Shown one piece after another: positions 25,051-34,600 of a DNA stretch of 64,000 bases. The notes beneath the pieces are model-generated. The model worked only from the letters and a program-made list of their open reading frames with translations. It made no database searches and was not told the origin of the DNA. The translations under genes were made by a program, and so were the position numbers. The stretch is from CAJBVG01 sp943372995 (GTDB lineage Bacteria; Bacteroidota; Bacteroidia; Sphingobacteriales; Sphingobacteriaceae): assembly GCA_943372995.1 (NCBI GenBank), contig CALSAQ010000006.1, forward strand, positions 116,237-180,236. Direction: 5' to 3'. Positions within the stretch are counted from its first letter, which is position 1; each line of letters begins with the position of its first letter.

Positions 25051-26142
25051 TTAAGCTTTATAAAAAACACCAGAGCAATGATCTTTACTTGCTCCTGTAA
25101 CTGAAGCTAAACAATTGTTTTCTGAACGTATTGCGAGTACTCCTAAAAAAGCAAATACTATAGCTTCTTTAAATTCTATAATTTCTTTTGATGGAGTAAT
25201 TACTTCTGCTTCTGTGTAGCTTTTAATTTTGTTGATAAGGAATTGATTGTATGCTCCACCGCCGGTAACTAAGATGGTGACTGGTGACTGGTGACTAGTG
25301 AATGGTGATTGGTGACTAGTGACTGGTATTGTGCTGGCGATTTGCATCGCGATGTGCTCGCAAAATGTATTTAATTTATCTTCAATAGAAATATCAAAAC
25401 TATCTATTAACGGTATTACTTTATCGAAAACATATTCTTTCCCTAATGATTTAGGCATTGGAAGAGAATAATAATCCAAGTAATTCAATTGACTCAACAA
25501 TTCTGTATTTAATTTTCCTTGCATCGCTAAGTCACCATTCTCATCGTAATTTTTATTTTTAAATTCTGCATAATGATTTAATACCATGTTTGCAGGGCAG
25601 ATATCATAAGCTACTCGTTTCGTTTCTAAATCGAAAGATACATTTGCAATACCACCAATATTTAAACAAAGGTTATATTCAGAAAATAATAACTTGTCTC
25701 CAACTGGAACTAAAGGAGCTCCTTGTCCTCCAATAACAACATCTTGTTTTCTGAAATCACAAACTACATCTATACCACAATTACTAGCTATAATATTACC
25801 CGCTCCAATTTGTAGACTTAATTTTTTTTCAGGCTGATGAAAGATGGTGTGTCCATGCGAAGAGATAAAATCTATTTTATTAAGATTATTACTCTTGATG
25901 AATTGATTAATTAATAGTGAAAAATATTCGCCGAGCTCGATATCCAATAAATGAATTCCCAGAGCATCTAACTTCATTGCATCATTCAGTTTTTTTCGCC
26001 AAATATTATCATAAGCAATACTTTTTGAATGAAGCAAATTAAAGCTCCATACATTGTTATCATATATAAACTCCGTATGGGCTAAGTCGACTCCATCTAG
26101 AGATGTTCCCGACATTAAACCAATGACATAATATTTCTGCAT
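25051..26142 (-). CDS. anmK: Anhydro-N-acetylmuramic acid kinase
   Basis: 363 residues. Opens and phosphorylates anhydroMurNAc to MurNAc-6-phosphate with ATP, a step of murein recycling. The N-terminal IGLMSGTSLDGVDLAH is the family signature. SSHGHTIFHQP, GGQGAPLVPVGD and NIGGIANVSF follow in the usual order, and VTGGGAYN marks the C-terminal lobe. Just before it, residues around 290-305 (TSHQSPFTSHQSPVT) are an odd heptapeptide repeat encoded by seven copies of a 7-bp word (25277-25325) and not expected in the family. The loop position suggests the insertion is tolerated. A TACATTTG promoter element lies about 15 bases upstream. It is convergent with the LD-carboxypeptidase gene. Confidence 0.95.
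   Translation of the reverse strand: MQKYYVIGLMSGTSLDGVDLAHTEFIYDNNVWSFNLLHSKSIAYDNIWRKKLNDAMKLDALGIHLLDIELGEYFSLLINQFIKSNNLNKIDFISSHGHTIFHQPEKKLSLQIGAGNIIASNCGIDVVCDFRKQDVVIGGQGAPLVPVGDKLLFSEYNLCLNIGGIANVSFDLETKRVAYDICPANMVLNHYAEFKNKNYDENGDLAMQGKLNTELLSQLNYLDYYSLPMPKSLGKEYVFDKVIPLIDSFDISIEDKLNTFCEHIAMQIASTIPVTSHQSPFTSHQSPVTILVTGGGAYNQFLINKIKSYTEAEVITPSKEIIEFKEAIVFAFLGVLAIRSENNCLASVTGASKDHCSGVFYKA
25277..25325. repeat. Heptanucleotide tandem array inside anmK
   Basis: Seven adjacent 7-bp units (gtgactg, gtgactg, gtgacta, gtgaatg, gtgattg, gtgacta, gtgactg on the plus strand). Read on the coding strand they give TSHQSPF and TSHQSPV. Gain or loss of units not in threes would shift the frame. 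Confidence 0.9.
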
Positions 26143-26179
26143 AATTTTACTCTATACAAATGTACTATTCTGAAAACAA

Positions 26180-26211
26180 AAAAAGGCTGAAGAATAATCT
26201 TCAGCCTTTTT
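26180..26211. terminator. Terminator between T9SS gene and anmK
   Basis: A 14-bp stem (AAAAAGGCTGAAGA with TCTTCAGCCTTTTT) and loop ATAA sit between the BNR-type gene stop and the anmK promoter. On the minus strand it ends the transcript of the upstream T9SS gene. Confidence 0.85.
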
Positions 26212-26230
26212 AATATTACTGTATTAACAA

Positions 26231-27601
26231 TTATTGTTTTACAATTTTTTGTACACTGATGTTGCTTCCTTCACGAACCTCAACCATATAAACACCTTGT
26301 GCTTGGTTTGATAAATCGAAAGAAGTTAATAATAATGATTGTGTTGGATATTCTTTTGAAAATACTACACGACCAGTAACGTCCATTACTTTTATGCTTG
26401 AAGAACCAGTTACGTTAGCTCTTACATAGAAAGTTCCATTACTTGGGTTTGGATATACTTGGAAATTTTCCACTTTGTTAGCATTCATTCCCACACCACC
26501 TGGTGTACGAACTGAACCCCATTTGAAAATTCCACCAACTGTAGCTGATTGGTTAAATCCACCAGACCAACCATTGTTCAAATCTGAGAACTGACAAGCA
26601 GTGTGTTGAATAGCATCAATATTAATCCAGTTAACACCATCTTCTGTATAAGCTGAACCAACAATACCACCTGTTGCATTAGCAGCTGTTAAGAACATAG
26701 TTGATGCAGTACCAGGTACATACTCAATATTATTTAAATAGAATAAACCACCTACTGTATCTAAACCTGAACTATTCCAAGTTGTACCACCATCGATAGA
26801 GAAAATAATTGTACTCGATGCAGAATCTAAATTGTTCATAATTGCATAGAAGTTATTTTTATCTGTAGCAGTAATACTAGGGATAGAAGTATTTGCAACA
26901 TTCGATAAAGAAGTAGTTGCACTAGTCCAAGTATAACCCATGTCTTTACTTACCAAAATATTTCCAAAGTTTGTTGGGTAAATAATTGTACTATCAAATG
27001 TACCGTAGTAACCAACTGTTCCATACTCATCAGTAATTGGAGTATAAGGAATGTTTGCTTGTGGTACACGAGTCCATGTTAATCCACAGTTATTGGTAGT
27101 ATAAGCTTCAAAATAACCTCCTGCTGGATCTCCTAATGCTACACCATTTTTAGCATCAAAGAAATGCACTACGTTAATAAACGATGATCCTGCAGTAAAT
27201 GTTCCTGCTGATACTTTTGTCCAAGTTGTACCACCATCAATAGTTTTGTATACACCTTGTGCCGCAGCTGCAGCTGTTGGATAAACTGAAGCATACGCTG
27301 TATCTTTATCTATAGCTGAAATGTTTGCTAATCCATAAGAAGCTGCAATACCTGTTGCTACTCTTGCTGGCTTCCAAGTTGCTCCACCATCAGTAGTTTT
27401 GGTATAATCGCGGATTGTAGCTCCACCACCACTTCCATCATACGCTACTGCCCAAACCACATTTGAATCAACTACTGCGAAGTCGTTAATCCCTCTCGAT
27501 GCAGTCGCAAATTTTGAGTTTTGAACGTGCCATGCCATTTGTGCATTAACACCCAATGTTCCAGCAATTAATGCTGTCATAAGTAAAAGTTTTCTTTTCA
27601 T
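26231..27601 (-). CDS. T9SS-secreted BNR-repeat (sialidase/sortilin-like propeller) protein
   Basis: 456 residues. The signal peptide (MKRKLLLMTALIAGTLGVNAQ) precedes a beta-propeller with repeated Asp-box motifs of the S-x-D-x-G-x-T-W type: TTDGGATWKP, TIDGGTTWTK, NNCGLTWTR, SKDMGYTWTS and SIDGGTTWNS. Such propellers occur in sialidases, sortilins and photosystem assembly factor-like proteins; no catalytic Arg triad or Tyr/Glu pair of a sialidase is evident, so enzymatic activity is doubtful. The C-terminus is a T9SS type A sorting domain (FQVYPNPSNGTFYVRA ... AQGVYMVEVREGS). It is closed by the terminator at 26180-26211. Confidence 0.9.
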   Translation of the reverse strand: MKRKLLLMTALIAGTLGVNAQMAWHVQNSKFATASRGINDFAVVDSNVVWAVAYDGSGGGATIRDYTKTTDGGATWKPARVATGIAASYGLANISAIDKDTAYASVYPTAAAAAQGVYKTIDGGTTWTKVSAGTFTAGSSFINVVHFFDAKNGVALGDPAGGYFEAYTTNNCGLTWTRVPQANIPYTPITDEYGTVGYYGTFDSTIIYPTNFGNILVSKDMGYTWTSATTSLSNVANTSIPSITATDKNNFYAIMNNLDSASSTIIFSIDGGTTWNSSGLDTVGGLFYLNNIEYVPGTASTMFLTAANATGGIVGSAYTEDGVNWINIDAIQHTACQFSDLNNGWSGGFNQSATVGGIFKWGSVRTPGGVGMNANKVENFQVYPNPSNGTFYVRANVTGSSSIKVMDVTGRVVFSKEYPTQSLLLTSFDLSNQAQGVYMVEVREGSNISVQKIVKQ

Positions 27602-27727
27602 ATTATTTTCTTTCTAATTATTTATTCGGATTGATTATTTAAAAGTTCTAAAATACATGAAATATGCCCAATTACAATGCCAAACCCATTTCTATTGTAA
27701 CATTTATGTAATAATTCAATAATTATA

Positions 27728-27748
27728 GTACTATGTATTGCATAGTAC
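27728..27748. promoter_or_regulatory. Probable PadR operator
   Basis: The perfect dyad GTACTATG-N5-CATAGTAC overlaps the -33 region of the padR promoter (TTG at 27738-27740, TATCTTTG at 27762-27769). Its position fits autorepression by the PadR protein encoded just downstream. Confidence 0.7.
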
Positions 27749-27769
27749 AATTAAATACATATATCTTTG
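27738..27769 (+). promoter_or_regulatory. Bacteroidota-type promoter of padR-pspC
   Basis: TTG (27738-27740), 21 bases, TATCTTTG (27762-27769), matching the -33/-7 consensus TTG...TAnnTTTG. Transcription would begin at about 27773, so the padR mRNA is nearly leaderless. Confidence 0.7.
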
Positions 27770-27773
27770 CATT

Positions 27774-28127
27774 ATGATAATCGAAAACACACAAGTTCAG
27801 ATGAGAAAGGGGATTCTTGAGTATTGCATCCTCTCCATCATATCGCATGGTGAGACCTATGCGTCTGACATTATAGAGGAATTGCGCAATGCTCGCTTGC
27901 TTGTTGTAGAAGGTACTTTGTACCCTTTACTTACTCGCTTAAAGAATAACGGACTGCTTAGCTATCAATGGTTAGAATCGACCAGCGGACCACCTAGGAA
28001 GTATTATCAACTTACATCAGAGGGTAAAAATGTTTTATCAGAATTACAAAAAACCTGGAATGAATTGGTATTTGCTGTGGAAGCCGTTCAACATATTGAG
28101 AAAAAAAATCTAAACACCGAAGAATAA
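27774..28127 (+). CDS. PadR-family transcriptional regulator
   Basis: 117 residues from ATG 27774 (MIIENTQVQMRKGILEYCIL). An upstream in-frame start at 27738 would lie inside the promoter and is rejected. The winged-helix pattern is clear: GILEYCILSIISHGETYASDI (split), EGTLYPLLTRLKNNGLLSYQW and GPPRKYYQLTSEGKNVL, the PadR 'hallmark' wing. PadR proteins are dimeric repressors, often released by small molecules or envelope signals. It precedes a pspC-domain gene by 10 bases, a common Bacteroidota pair, and an operator-like dyad overlaps its promoter. Confidence 0.93.
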   Translation: MIIENTQVQMRKGILEYCILSIISHGETYASDIIEELRNARLLVVEGTLYPLLTRLKNNGLLSYQWLESTSGPPRKYYQLTSEGKNVLSELQKTWNELVFAVEAVQHIEKKNLNTEE

Positions 28128-28137
28128 ACCTACGACC

Positions 28138-29715
28138 ATGAACAAGACAATCATCATAAACATTAGTGGCACCATCTTTCATATTGAAGAGGATGCTTAC
28201 GAGAAACTTAAGGTATACATGACAGAAGTAAAATCTTACTTCAATAAATCTGCCGATAGTTTTGAAATTGTTAGCGACATAGAAAATAGAATCGCTGAGC
28301 TTTTCACAGAAATTATAAATGCTGAAGAAAAGCAAGTTATTATTATGAATGATGTAGACCGCATCATCCGTACTATGGGGCAAGCAAAAGACTTTGAAAA
28401 TGCTTTAAACGACGAAGCAGAAGAAATAAAAATCGATACTGAAAATTATCACATCAAAAAAAGACTATACAGAAATCCTGATGATAAAATATTAGGTGGT
28501 GTATGTTCTGGTATTGCAGCATACTTTGATTTCGATCCAATTTGGGTTCGTCTGGCTTTAGCTTTATCAGTACTTTTCTTTGGATCTGGTATATTACTTT
28601 ATATTATTCTTTGGGTTATTATGCCCGAAGCTATTACTCGTACCGAAAAATTAGCTATGCGTGGTGAGTCGCCAACCATTGAAAGCATTCGTCGTTCTAT
28701 AGAAGAAGAAATGTCGAGTGTAAAAAGAAATTTAAACAATGGGAATGCGCTCAATAATTCTAGCATCAGAACCTTTACAAATGAATTTATAAACTTCATT
28801 AGAAAAACAATTAAACTTTTAGGAACCATCCTTGTAAAATGTGTTGGCGCGTTTATGATGTTTGTTACAGGTGCTATGACTGTAGTTCTCACCATAACAA
28901 TGCTTGCATTAATCGGTATTGTAGATAGAAGTATGGCTGATGATATTCCACTATTCATGTTAAGAGAAGACCATCAAAACGTAATGTACTTCGCTTGGTA
29001 TATCATCATTGTAATTCCAATCATTGCGGTATTTATGTTAGGAATTAGAATATTGTTCAATACAAATCCTTTCAACAAAATCTCTGCATGGTCTTTATTG
29101 AGTATTTGGATACTTAGTTTATTTGTAGGTGGATATTATACCATTGACACTCTAAAGAATTTTAAAGAAGAAGGTCGTTTACAAGAAGCTAAAGTAATAC
29201 TTCCAAATACTGCTAATAGATTTTATTTATTAAGCGATTATGATGAAAAATACAATTATTACGATACTCTAAAAACTAAAGAATTCGGGTTAAAAGATAA
29301 AATGGTATTAAAAGCATCGAGGAATAATTTTGGATTTGATAATGTTGATTTAAGAATAGAGAAAAGTTTCGATAACCAAATGAAATTAGTTACTACTTAT
29401 CATGGTAGAGGGATTGATGAAACTACTGCAATTAAATCTGCAGAAAACATTTCCTACTTATTCGAACAAAATGATTCTGTACTTATTTTCCCAAGATTCT
29501 TCAAATTAAAAGACAATAGCAGTTGGAGAAACCAAGAAGTAGAATTGATTCTATATGTACCATACAATACCGAACTTATTATACAAGATCGTGTTGATCG
29601 TATTATCGATAATATCTACTCAAGTGAATGTGAGCGTGATGAATATGATCGTGTTCATTGGATCATGGGTAAAGATGGAATGGAATGTAAAAAGAAAAGC
29701 GTAGAGTCTTTTTAA
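28138..29715 (+). CDS. PspC domain-containing membrane protein
   Basis: 525 residues. The N-terminal 100 residues (MNKTIIINISGTIFHIEEDAYEKL) form the small domain that usually precedes PspC in Bacteroidota. The PspC domain at about 110-165 contains LYRNPDDKILGGVCSGIAAYF and FDPIWVRLALALSVLFFGSG with a membrane helix. Three further helices lie at about 235-265, 285-305 and 320-340. The C-terminal 180 residues are soluble, probably periplasmic. PspC-type proteins take part in the envelope stress response. It is cotranscribed with padR. Its stop overlaps the stop of the converging peroxidase gene in the tetranucleotide TTAA. Confidence 0.9.
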   Translation: MNKTIIINISGTIFHIEEDAYEKLKVYMTEVKSYFNKSADSFEIVSDIENRIAELFTEIINAEEKQVIIMNDVDRIIRTMGQAKDFENALNDEAEEIKIDTENYHIKKRLYRNPDDKILGGVCSGIAAYFDFDPIWVRLALALSVLFFGSGILLYIILWVIMPEAITRTEKLAMRGESPTIESIRRSIEEEMSSVKRNLNNGNALNNSSIRTFTNEFINFIRKTIKLLGTILVKCVGAFMMFVTGAMTVVLTITMLALIGIVDRSMADDIPLFMLREDHQNVMYFAWYIIIVIPIIAVFMLGIRILFNTNPFNKISAWSLLSIWILSLFVGGYYTIDTLKNFKEEGRLQEAKVILPNTANRFYLLSDYDEKYNYYDTLKTKEFGLKDKMVLKASRNNFGFDNVDLRIEKSFDNQMKLVTTYHGRGIDETTAIKSAENISYLFEQNDSVLIFPRFFKLKDNSSWRNQEVELILYVPYNTELIIQDRVDRIIDNIYSSECERDEYDRVHWIMGKDGMECKKKSVESF

Positions 29716-31619
29716 TATTCACCTCCTATTTGCCTCAACAAGTCGGACCCGGCAACTTTTATAACTGGAAGTTTGTCGGGTTTTTTTGTTAAATCAATTG
29801 TATCGCTCAAACAATTCATAAATGAAATTAAATCATTCATTTCCTCTTTAGATAATTTTAGTGAATCACTTGGTAATGTTTGATTCGGCACTTCATATCC
29901 ATGCCCAATACCTCCTCCATTATTATAAAAACTAATAACATCTTCTAATTTTTCATAAACACCATTATGCATATATGGAGCTGTGTATGCTATATTCCTT
30001 ACTGTTGGTGTTTTAAATGCATATTGATGAATTTCCATTTTTGCTACATTATACCTCCCTTTATCTTCATCTAACATTTTATTCTCTTTAGTTTTTGGAA
30101 CACCTATAATTTCCCACTCTGTATCTTCGAAATTTGGAGGAACCGTACCATTAAAAAACGGTGCGAAATGACAAGTTCCACATTGTGCTTTGCCCATAAA
30201 CAAATTATATCCATTTATTTCACTAGTATTCATAGTTACCTTTTCTCCTCGCATGTATCTATCGAATTTTGTATTTAACGAAACCAATGATCGTTCATAT
30301 TCTGAAATCGCTCTTATAATTCCATTCTTATTTATTATTGTATCTGATGAACCTACAAAAGCTTCTCTAAATAATTTTTTATATTCTTCGCTACCTTTTA
30401 ATTTGTCGGATATATGATTAAAGTTTCCGTGCATTTCATTTACATTCTGGTTTACTTCCACTACCTGGTCTTCTAAATAAGTGATACGTGCATCGTAAAA
30501 AAATGCTTTCTGGAAAACCACATTTAATAAACTAGGTGCATTTCTACTTAACTCTCCATTTTGATCAAACATTATGCTCTTAGCAACTGGCTCTGAAAAT
30601 CCATACTCTGGTCTATGACAAGATGCACATGCTCTTTTATTATTTCCGGACAAAACAGGGTCGAAAAACAACATTCTACCTAATTCAATTTGTTTATTAT
30701 TAGAGTGATTAATTTTATCTGATGTGAAATAGAAAGTATTCCATGCATCATTATTCAATATGTTTTTTGCTTGAGGTTTTATAGGTGTGGGTAATGGATT
30801 AATACCATATTCTGTACCTTTTTCAATTTCAACTAAAATACCATATAATGAGAAAAGATATTTTTTAGTAAACTCTAATCTGTTAAAAGTATCAAAATCT
30901 GGATTATTATTTATTTCAAGTAATGCCTCTGTAATTATTTTCTTAGCATTTCTGCTTTGCTTCTTTATTCTATTTGTAACAGCGTTTTTTTCTAATAGGT
31001 TAATAATATCATTTAATGCATATAATACATATTTGGATTCATTAAACGTATTCTTAGAATATGCTGCATCTATTCCTGTAAAATTAAAAGTCCATAACCT
31101 AACGATTTCCTGCTTGCTCGCTTCGAAAATCTGATATTCTTGTGGTTCTAATGTTTGTGTAATCTGTTGAGCTCGTAAAATAGCTCCTCTAGTTCTTTTC
31201 AACTCTTGCAACAATACATATTGATTAATAGTGTCTTCTGCAAAAATCAATTCTTCTATTTTCTGTAAGCCCTCTGGCTCTTGTGTATATTGATTTGGGT
31301 CGTACTCATCTACATCTGGTATTAATGCCATATTTAACATCCCTGCTGTTGATGGTGCAAAATATTCTAAGAACAATTCATTTTTTTTATACTCATACCT
31401 TACCCTACTAAACAATAAAATGCATTTATCTTTTTCTAATATCTTTTCTTCATTTACATATTTATACAAAGTGTCGTAGGTCTTTAAAAACGAACCTATT
31501 GATTTTTGAAAATAAATGGTAAAATCTTGTTTTAATAAATCATCTTCCTTCTTAAAAGAAAAAAAACACCATGCAAAGGTGATTGAAGACAAAACAATAA
31601 GTATAGTTAGTTTTCTCAT
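29712..31619 (-). CDS. Di-heme cytochrome c peroxidase family protein
   Basis: 635 residues from ATG 31619 (MRKLTILIVLSSITFAWCFFSF, a signal peptide). A longer frame from 31658 would translate the terminator hairpin of the upstream gene and is rejected. The C-terminal half is a CcpA/MauG-type periplasmic enzyme with two heme-binding motifs, CASCH (followed by RPEYGFSEP) and CGTCH (followed by FAPFFNG). It also has the conserved TPTVRNIAYTAPYMHNGVY segment with a probable distal Met/His ligand. The N-terminal 270 residues are helical and not recognised; such extensions occur in Bacteroidota members. Likely reduces peroxide or oxidises an unknown substrate. It follows the phytase-like gene on the same strand. 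Confidence 0.9.
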   Translation of the reverse strand: MRKLTILIVLSSITFAWCFFSFKKEDDLLKQDFTIYFQKSIGSFLKTYDTLYKYVNEEKILEKDKCILLFSRVRYEYKKNELFLEYFAPSTAGMLNMALIPDVDEYDPNQYTQEPEGLQKIEELIFAEDTINQYVLLQELKRTRGAILRAQQITQTLEPQEYQIFEASKQEIVRLWTFNFTGIDAAYSKNTFNESKYVLYALNDIINLLEKNAVTNRIKKQSRNAKKIITEALLEINNNPDFDTFNRLEFTKKYLFSLYGILVEIEKGTEYGINPLPTPIKPQAKNILNNDAWNTFYFTSDKINHSNNKQIELGRMLFFDPVLSGNNKRACASCHRPEYGFSEPVAKSIMFDQNGELSRNAPSLLNVVFQKAFFYDARITYLEDQVVEVNQNVNEMHGNFNHISDKLKGSEEYKKLFREAFVGSSDTIINKNGIIRAISEYERSLVSLNTKFDRYMRGEKVTMNTSEINGYNLFMGKAQCGTCHFAPFFNGTVPPNFEDTEWEIIGVPKTKENKMLDEDKGRYNVAKMEIHQYAFKTPTVRNIAYTAPYMHNGVYEKLEDVISFYNNGGGIGHGYEVPNQTLPSDSLKLSKEEMNDLISFMNCLSDTIDLTKKPDKLPVIKVAGSDLLRQIGGEY

Positions 31620-31627
31620 AAAATAAA

Positions 31628-31653
31628 CAATCCCAGCCTTTCGACTGGGATTG
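31628..31653 (-). terminator. Terminator of the phytase-like gene
   Basis: A 9-bp stem (CAATCCCAG with CTGGGATTG) around an 8-base loop lies between the stop at 31668 and the peroxidase start at 31619. Its presence argues against the longer peroxidase start. Confidence 0.7.
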
Positions 31654-31667
31654 AACATGAAAGGTGA

Positions 31668-34600
31668 TTATAATTTTGTTACTACTTTTTGCATATTAAC
31701 GTAATCGCTAAACACATTGATTACATATTGTCCGTTTGAATATTTAGAAAGATCTACTACTTCTGAGTGCATACCTTCAAAATCGAATAACATGTTTTCG
31801 TAAACCACTTGTCCTAATAAATTGCTTACTCTAATTTTTACGTTAGCTCTCTTCTCTGCATTAAATTTTACAGTGAATTTACCGTCGTTTGGATTAGGGT
31901 AAACTTTAAATTCATTGCTTCCTAATGTTTCATCTAAACCTAATAATAACATACCCACTGAGCTTGAACGTTTAGATACACAACCCGTTACTGCATCAGT
32001 AGTTTTTACTGTATAAGCTCCAGATACAAGTGCTGTAAATGTTTGATTAGTTGCACCTGGTATTACTACTGTATCTTTATACCACTGGTTACCTGTTGCA
32101 TTACTTGATGTTAATACTGATCCATTAACCGAAATTACTGGTGTTGCTGGCAAAGGATTAATCGTTACTTGAATACTATCAATAGTTTCGCAACCATTAT
32201 CGTTTATTGCTTTAGCCCAATATGTTCCTGATTTTGTTACTTCAAGTGTTTTCGCTGTAGAGTTATCATTCCAAATTACATTTCCGTTTGCATTACTTGC
32301 ATCTAATACAACTTTCTCACAAGCTACTTGATCTGCACCAAGATTGATTATTGGTTTGTTTATTACTACTAAGTTTAATGAATTTCTTGTTCCTTCAGTA
32401 CCTAACGCTACTGCCGATACATAATATGTTTTACTTACCGATGCTAATACCTTGTATTCTTTACCTACAAATATTGGCTGACCTCCAGTAGAACTTTGAT
32501 ACCAACGGTATTCTGCATTTGGATATCCTCCAGTAACTGTTAATACTACAGAATCTCCAGCACAAGCTTTCGTTTCTTTTACCATAGGTGTTTTCACTTT
32601 TGCTCTTGGTAAATTTTTCAATACTACTAATGCTGATGCTTGGAATTCGTTTTTGCGAATTGTTCCACCATCTACGCCTTTATATTTTGCACCTCTCCAT
32701 GTATGAGGTTGTACTGCTAATAGAAATGCATTAGGTACATTAATGTCATCAGAAATATCAATTAATGCTCCATACTCCCAAGAACCAATCGAACTACTTG
32801 CATATCCTGTAGCTGAACCATTTTGATTGTATTTTGCTGAATCTGGATTAGCTATTCCTCCTCTTTTATGATTTAATTCTGCAACAGTAAAGAACTCTTT
32901 TGTTTCAATATCATACATGTAAATTCTTGCATCATGTCTACTAGGATTTCCTGATGGTGCATAACCATTTGGATCTTCTTGTATATATACATAATCATTA
33001 GTTACACAAATATTATCTGGATCATTAAATGTACGTGCTCCATTTGTCGCCGATTTATCATCACCATCTAACACACATTCTATTGTACCTTGCAACATAT
33101 TATTTTTATCTAATTTTAATCTGTATACTCTTCCATATTTTGTTCTAGAGGTATCAGAATTTACTCCTGTTAGATCTTGTCCAGTTACAGTGAAATAGAT
33201 TTCTCTTGATGCGTCTGCACTACCTTTACGATAATCAACATCTTCTACTCTACCAAAACGTACTGCATTAATATTTTGTGAGAATGTATTGATTTGCGCT
33301 CCCGTTAAACTTTTATGATTAGGTACCTGAATAAATTCAAATTCATGCGCCACACCATTCGTTTTCATTTTAGTCTCTTTATAATTTCCTGATTTCAATT
33401 TCAGTACATATAAATTCCCATTTTGTAAATCTCCAGTAGTTGATGTATACATAGCTAGTTGACCTCCAGCTGGACCTGAATCATCATCACCAATAATAAT
33501 TACTGTTTTACCTGGATACGCATCTTTATGTAATGGCACTGCATTCTCTGCACTCCATCTACCTAAACCTTTTGCTAAAGTATATGAAGTAGCTTCAGTA
33601 ATTAAAGTGTCAACCACTGGATTAGCGTACGGACTAACCGCATGCGTCATCGATTCTTCACCACTCTCTCCACAAGTTAGAAAGTATGGACCAAAACCAT
33701 GTTCGTTTGGTTTTGCCATAGTTCCCGAACATAATCTCCAAATACCTGCATTTGAGTTCATAATGTACTCTCCTTTTACAGGCTTAAATGTATTATCTAA
33801 GGTTACTCTCGATACAGAGAAGTTATCTTCGTGATTTGTTAACAATGTATATGTACCATCTGAATTTTTAACCAATCCCATACCATCTGCAGAACCTCCA
33901 AATACAAATGAAGGTGATTGTGGTAACACATCGTCAGAAGAAATCAATCTGTACATTTCGATATTAGGAACATCTTTATTTGTAAATAAGAATGATGGCG
34001 ATACAGAATGATTTGCTAAAACAGTATTGTTTACTGGTTGATATACTTTATAGTTTTTTAATTTGTTTATTCCTTTTAAACCGTAAACGTAAACATGACT
34101 TAAATTTGTAGTTGCTGTAGCAACACCATTTTCTGTTGGCGACGATTGTCCGTAATCGTTATCATTACAAATAGCAATCGTACTATCGTTAATAATAGCT
34201 AAACCTTCTGGTTTATCTAATGCTGGGTCCCAACCATTTGCTAACAAATCCATAAACATAGTTTTCTTTACAGGTACAATTCCATTTGTAGCTAAACCTG
34301 CAGAATCAACTAAAGCCTCTAATGTTACTCCATTGTATAAACCTGAAGTTACAGGTGTTGCATTTTTTATGTTGATTGAAAAAACATATTTTCTATCTGT
34401 AGTTCCTCTTAAAGCATGTTCAATTACTAAAAACACCGAATCGTTTACAGCAGCCATATCTCCAATTTTCCAATCTCTTAATCTAATTTGATTACCACCA
34501 CTTGCTCCAATAACTCCTTGGTTCAAATAAGCATACATTTTAGAAGTATTGTTATCTGGATCTATTTCAATAATACGGTGTACTCTTGTAGATTCACCAA

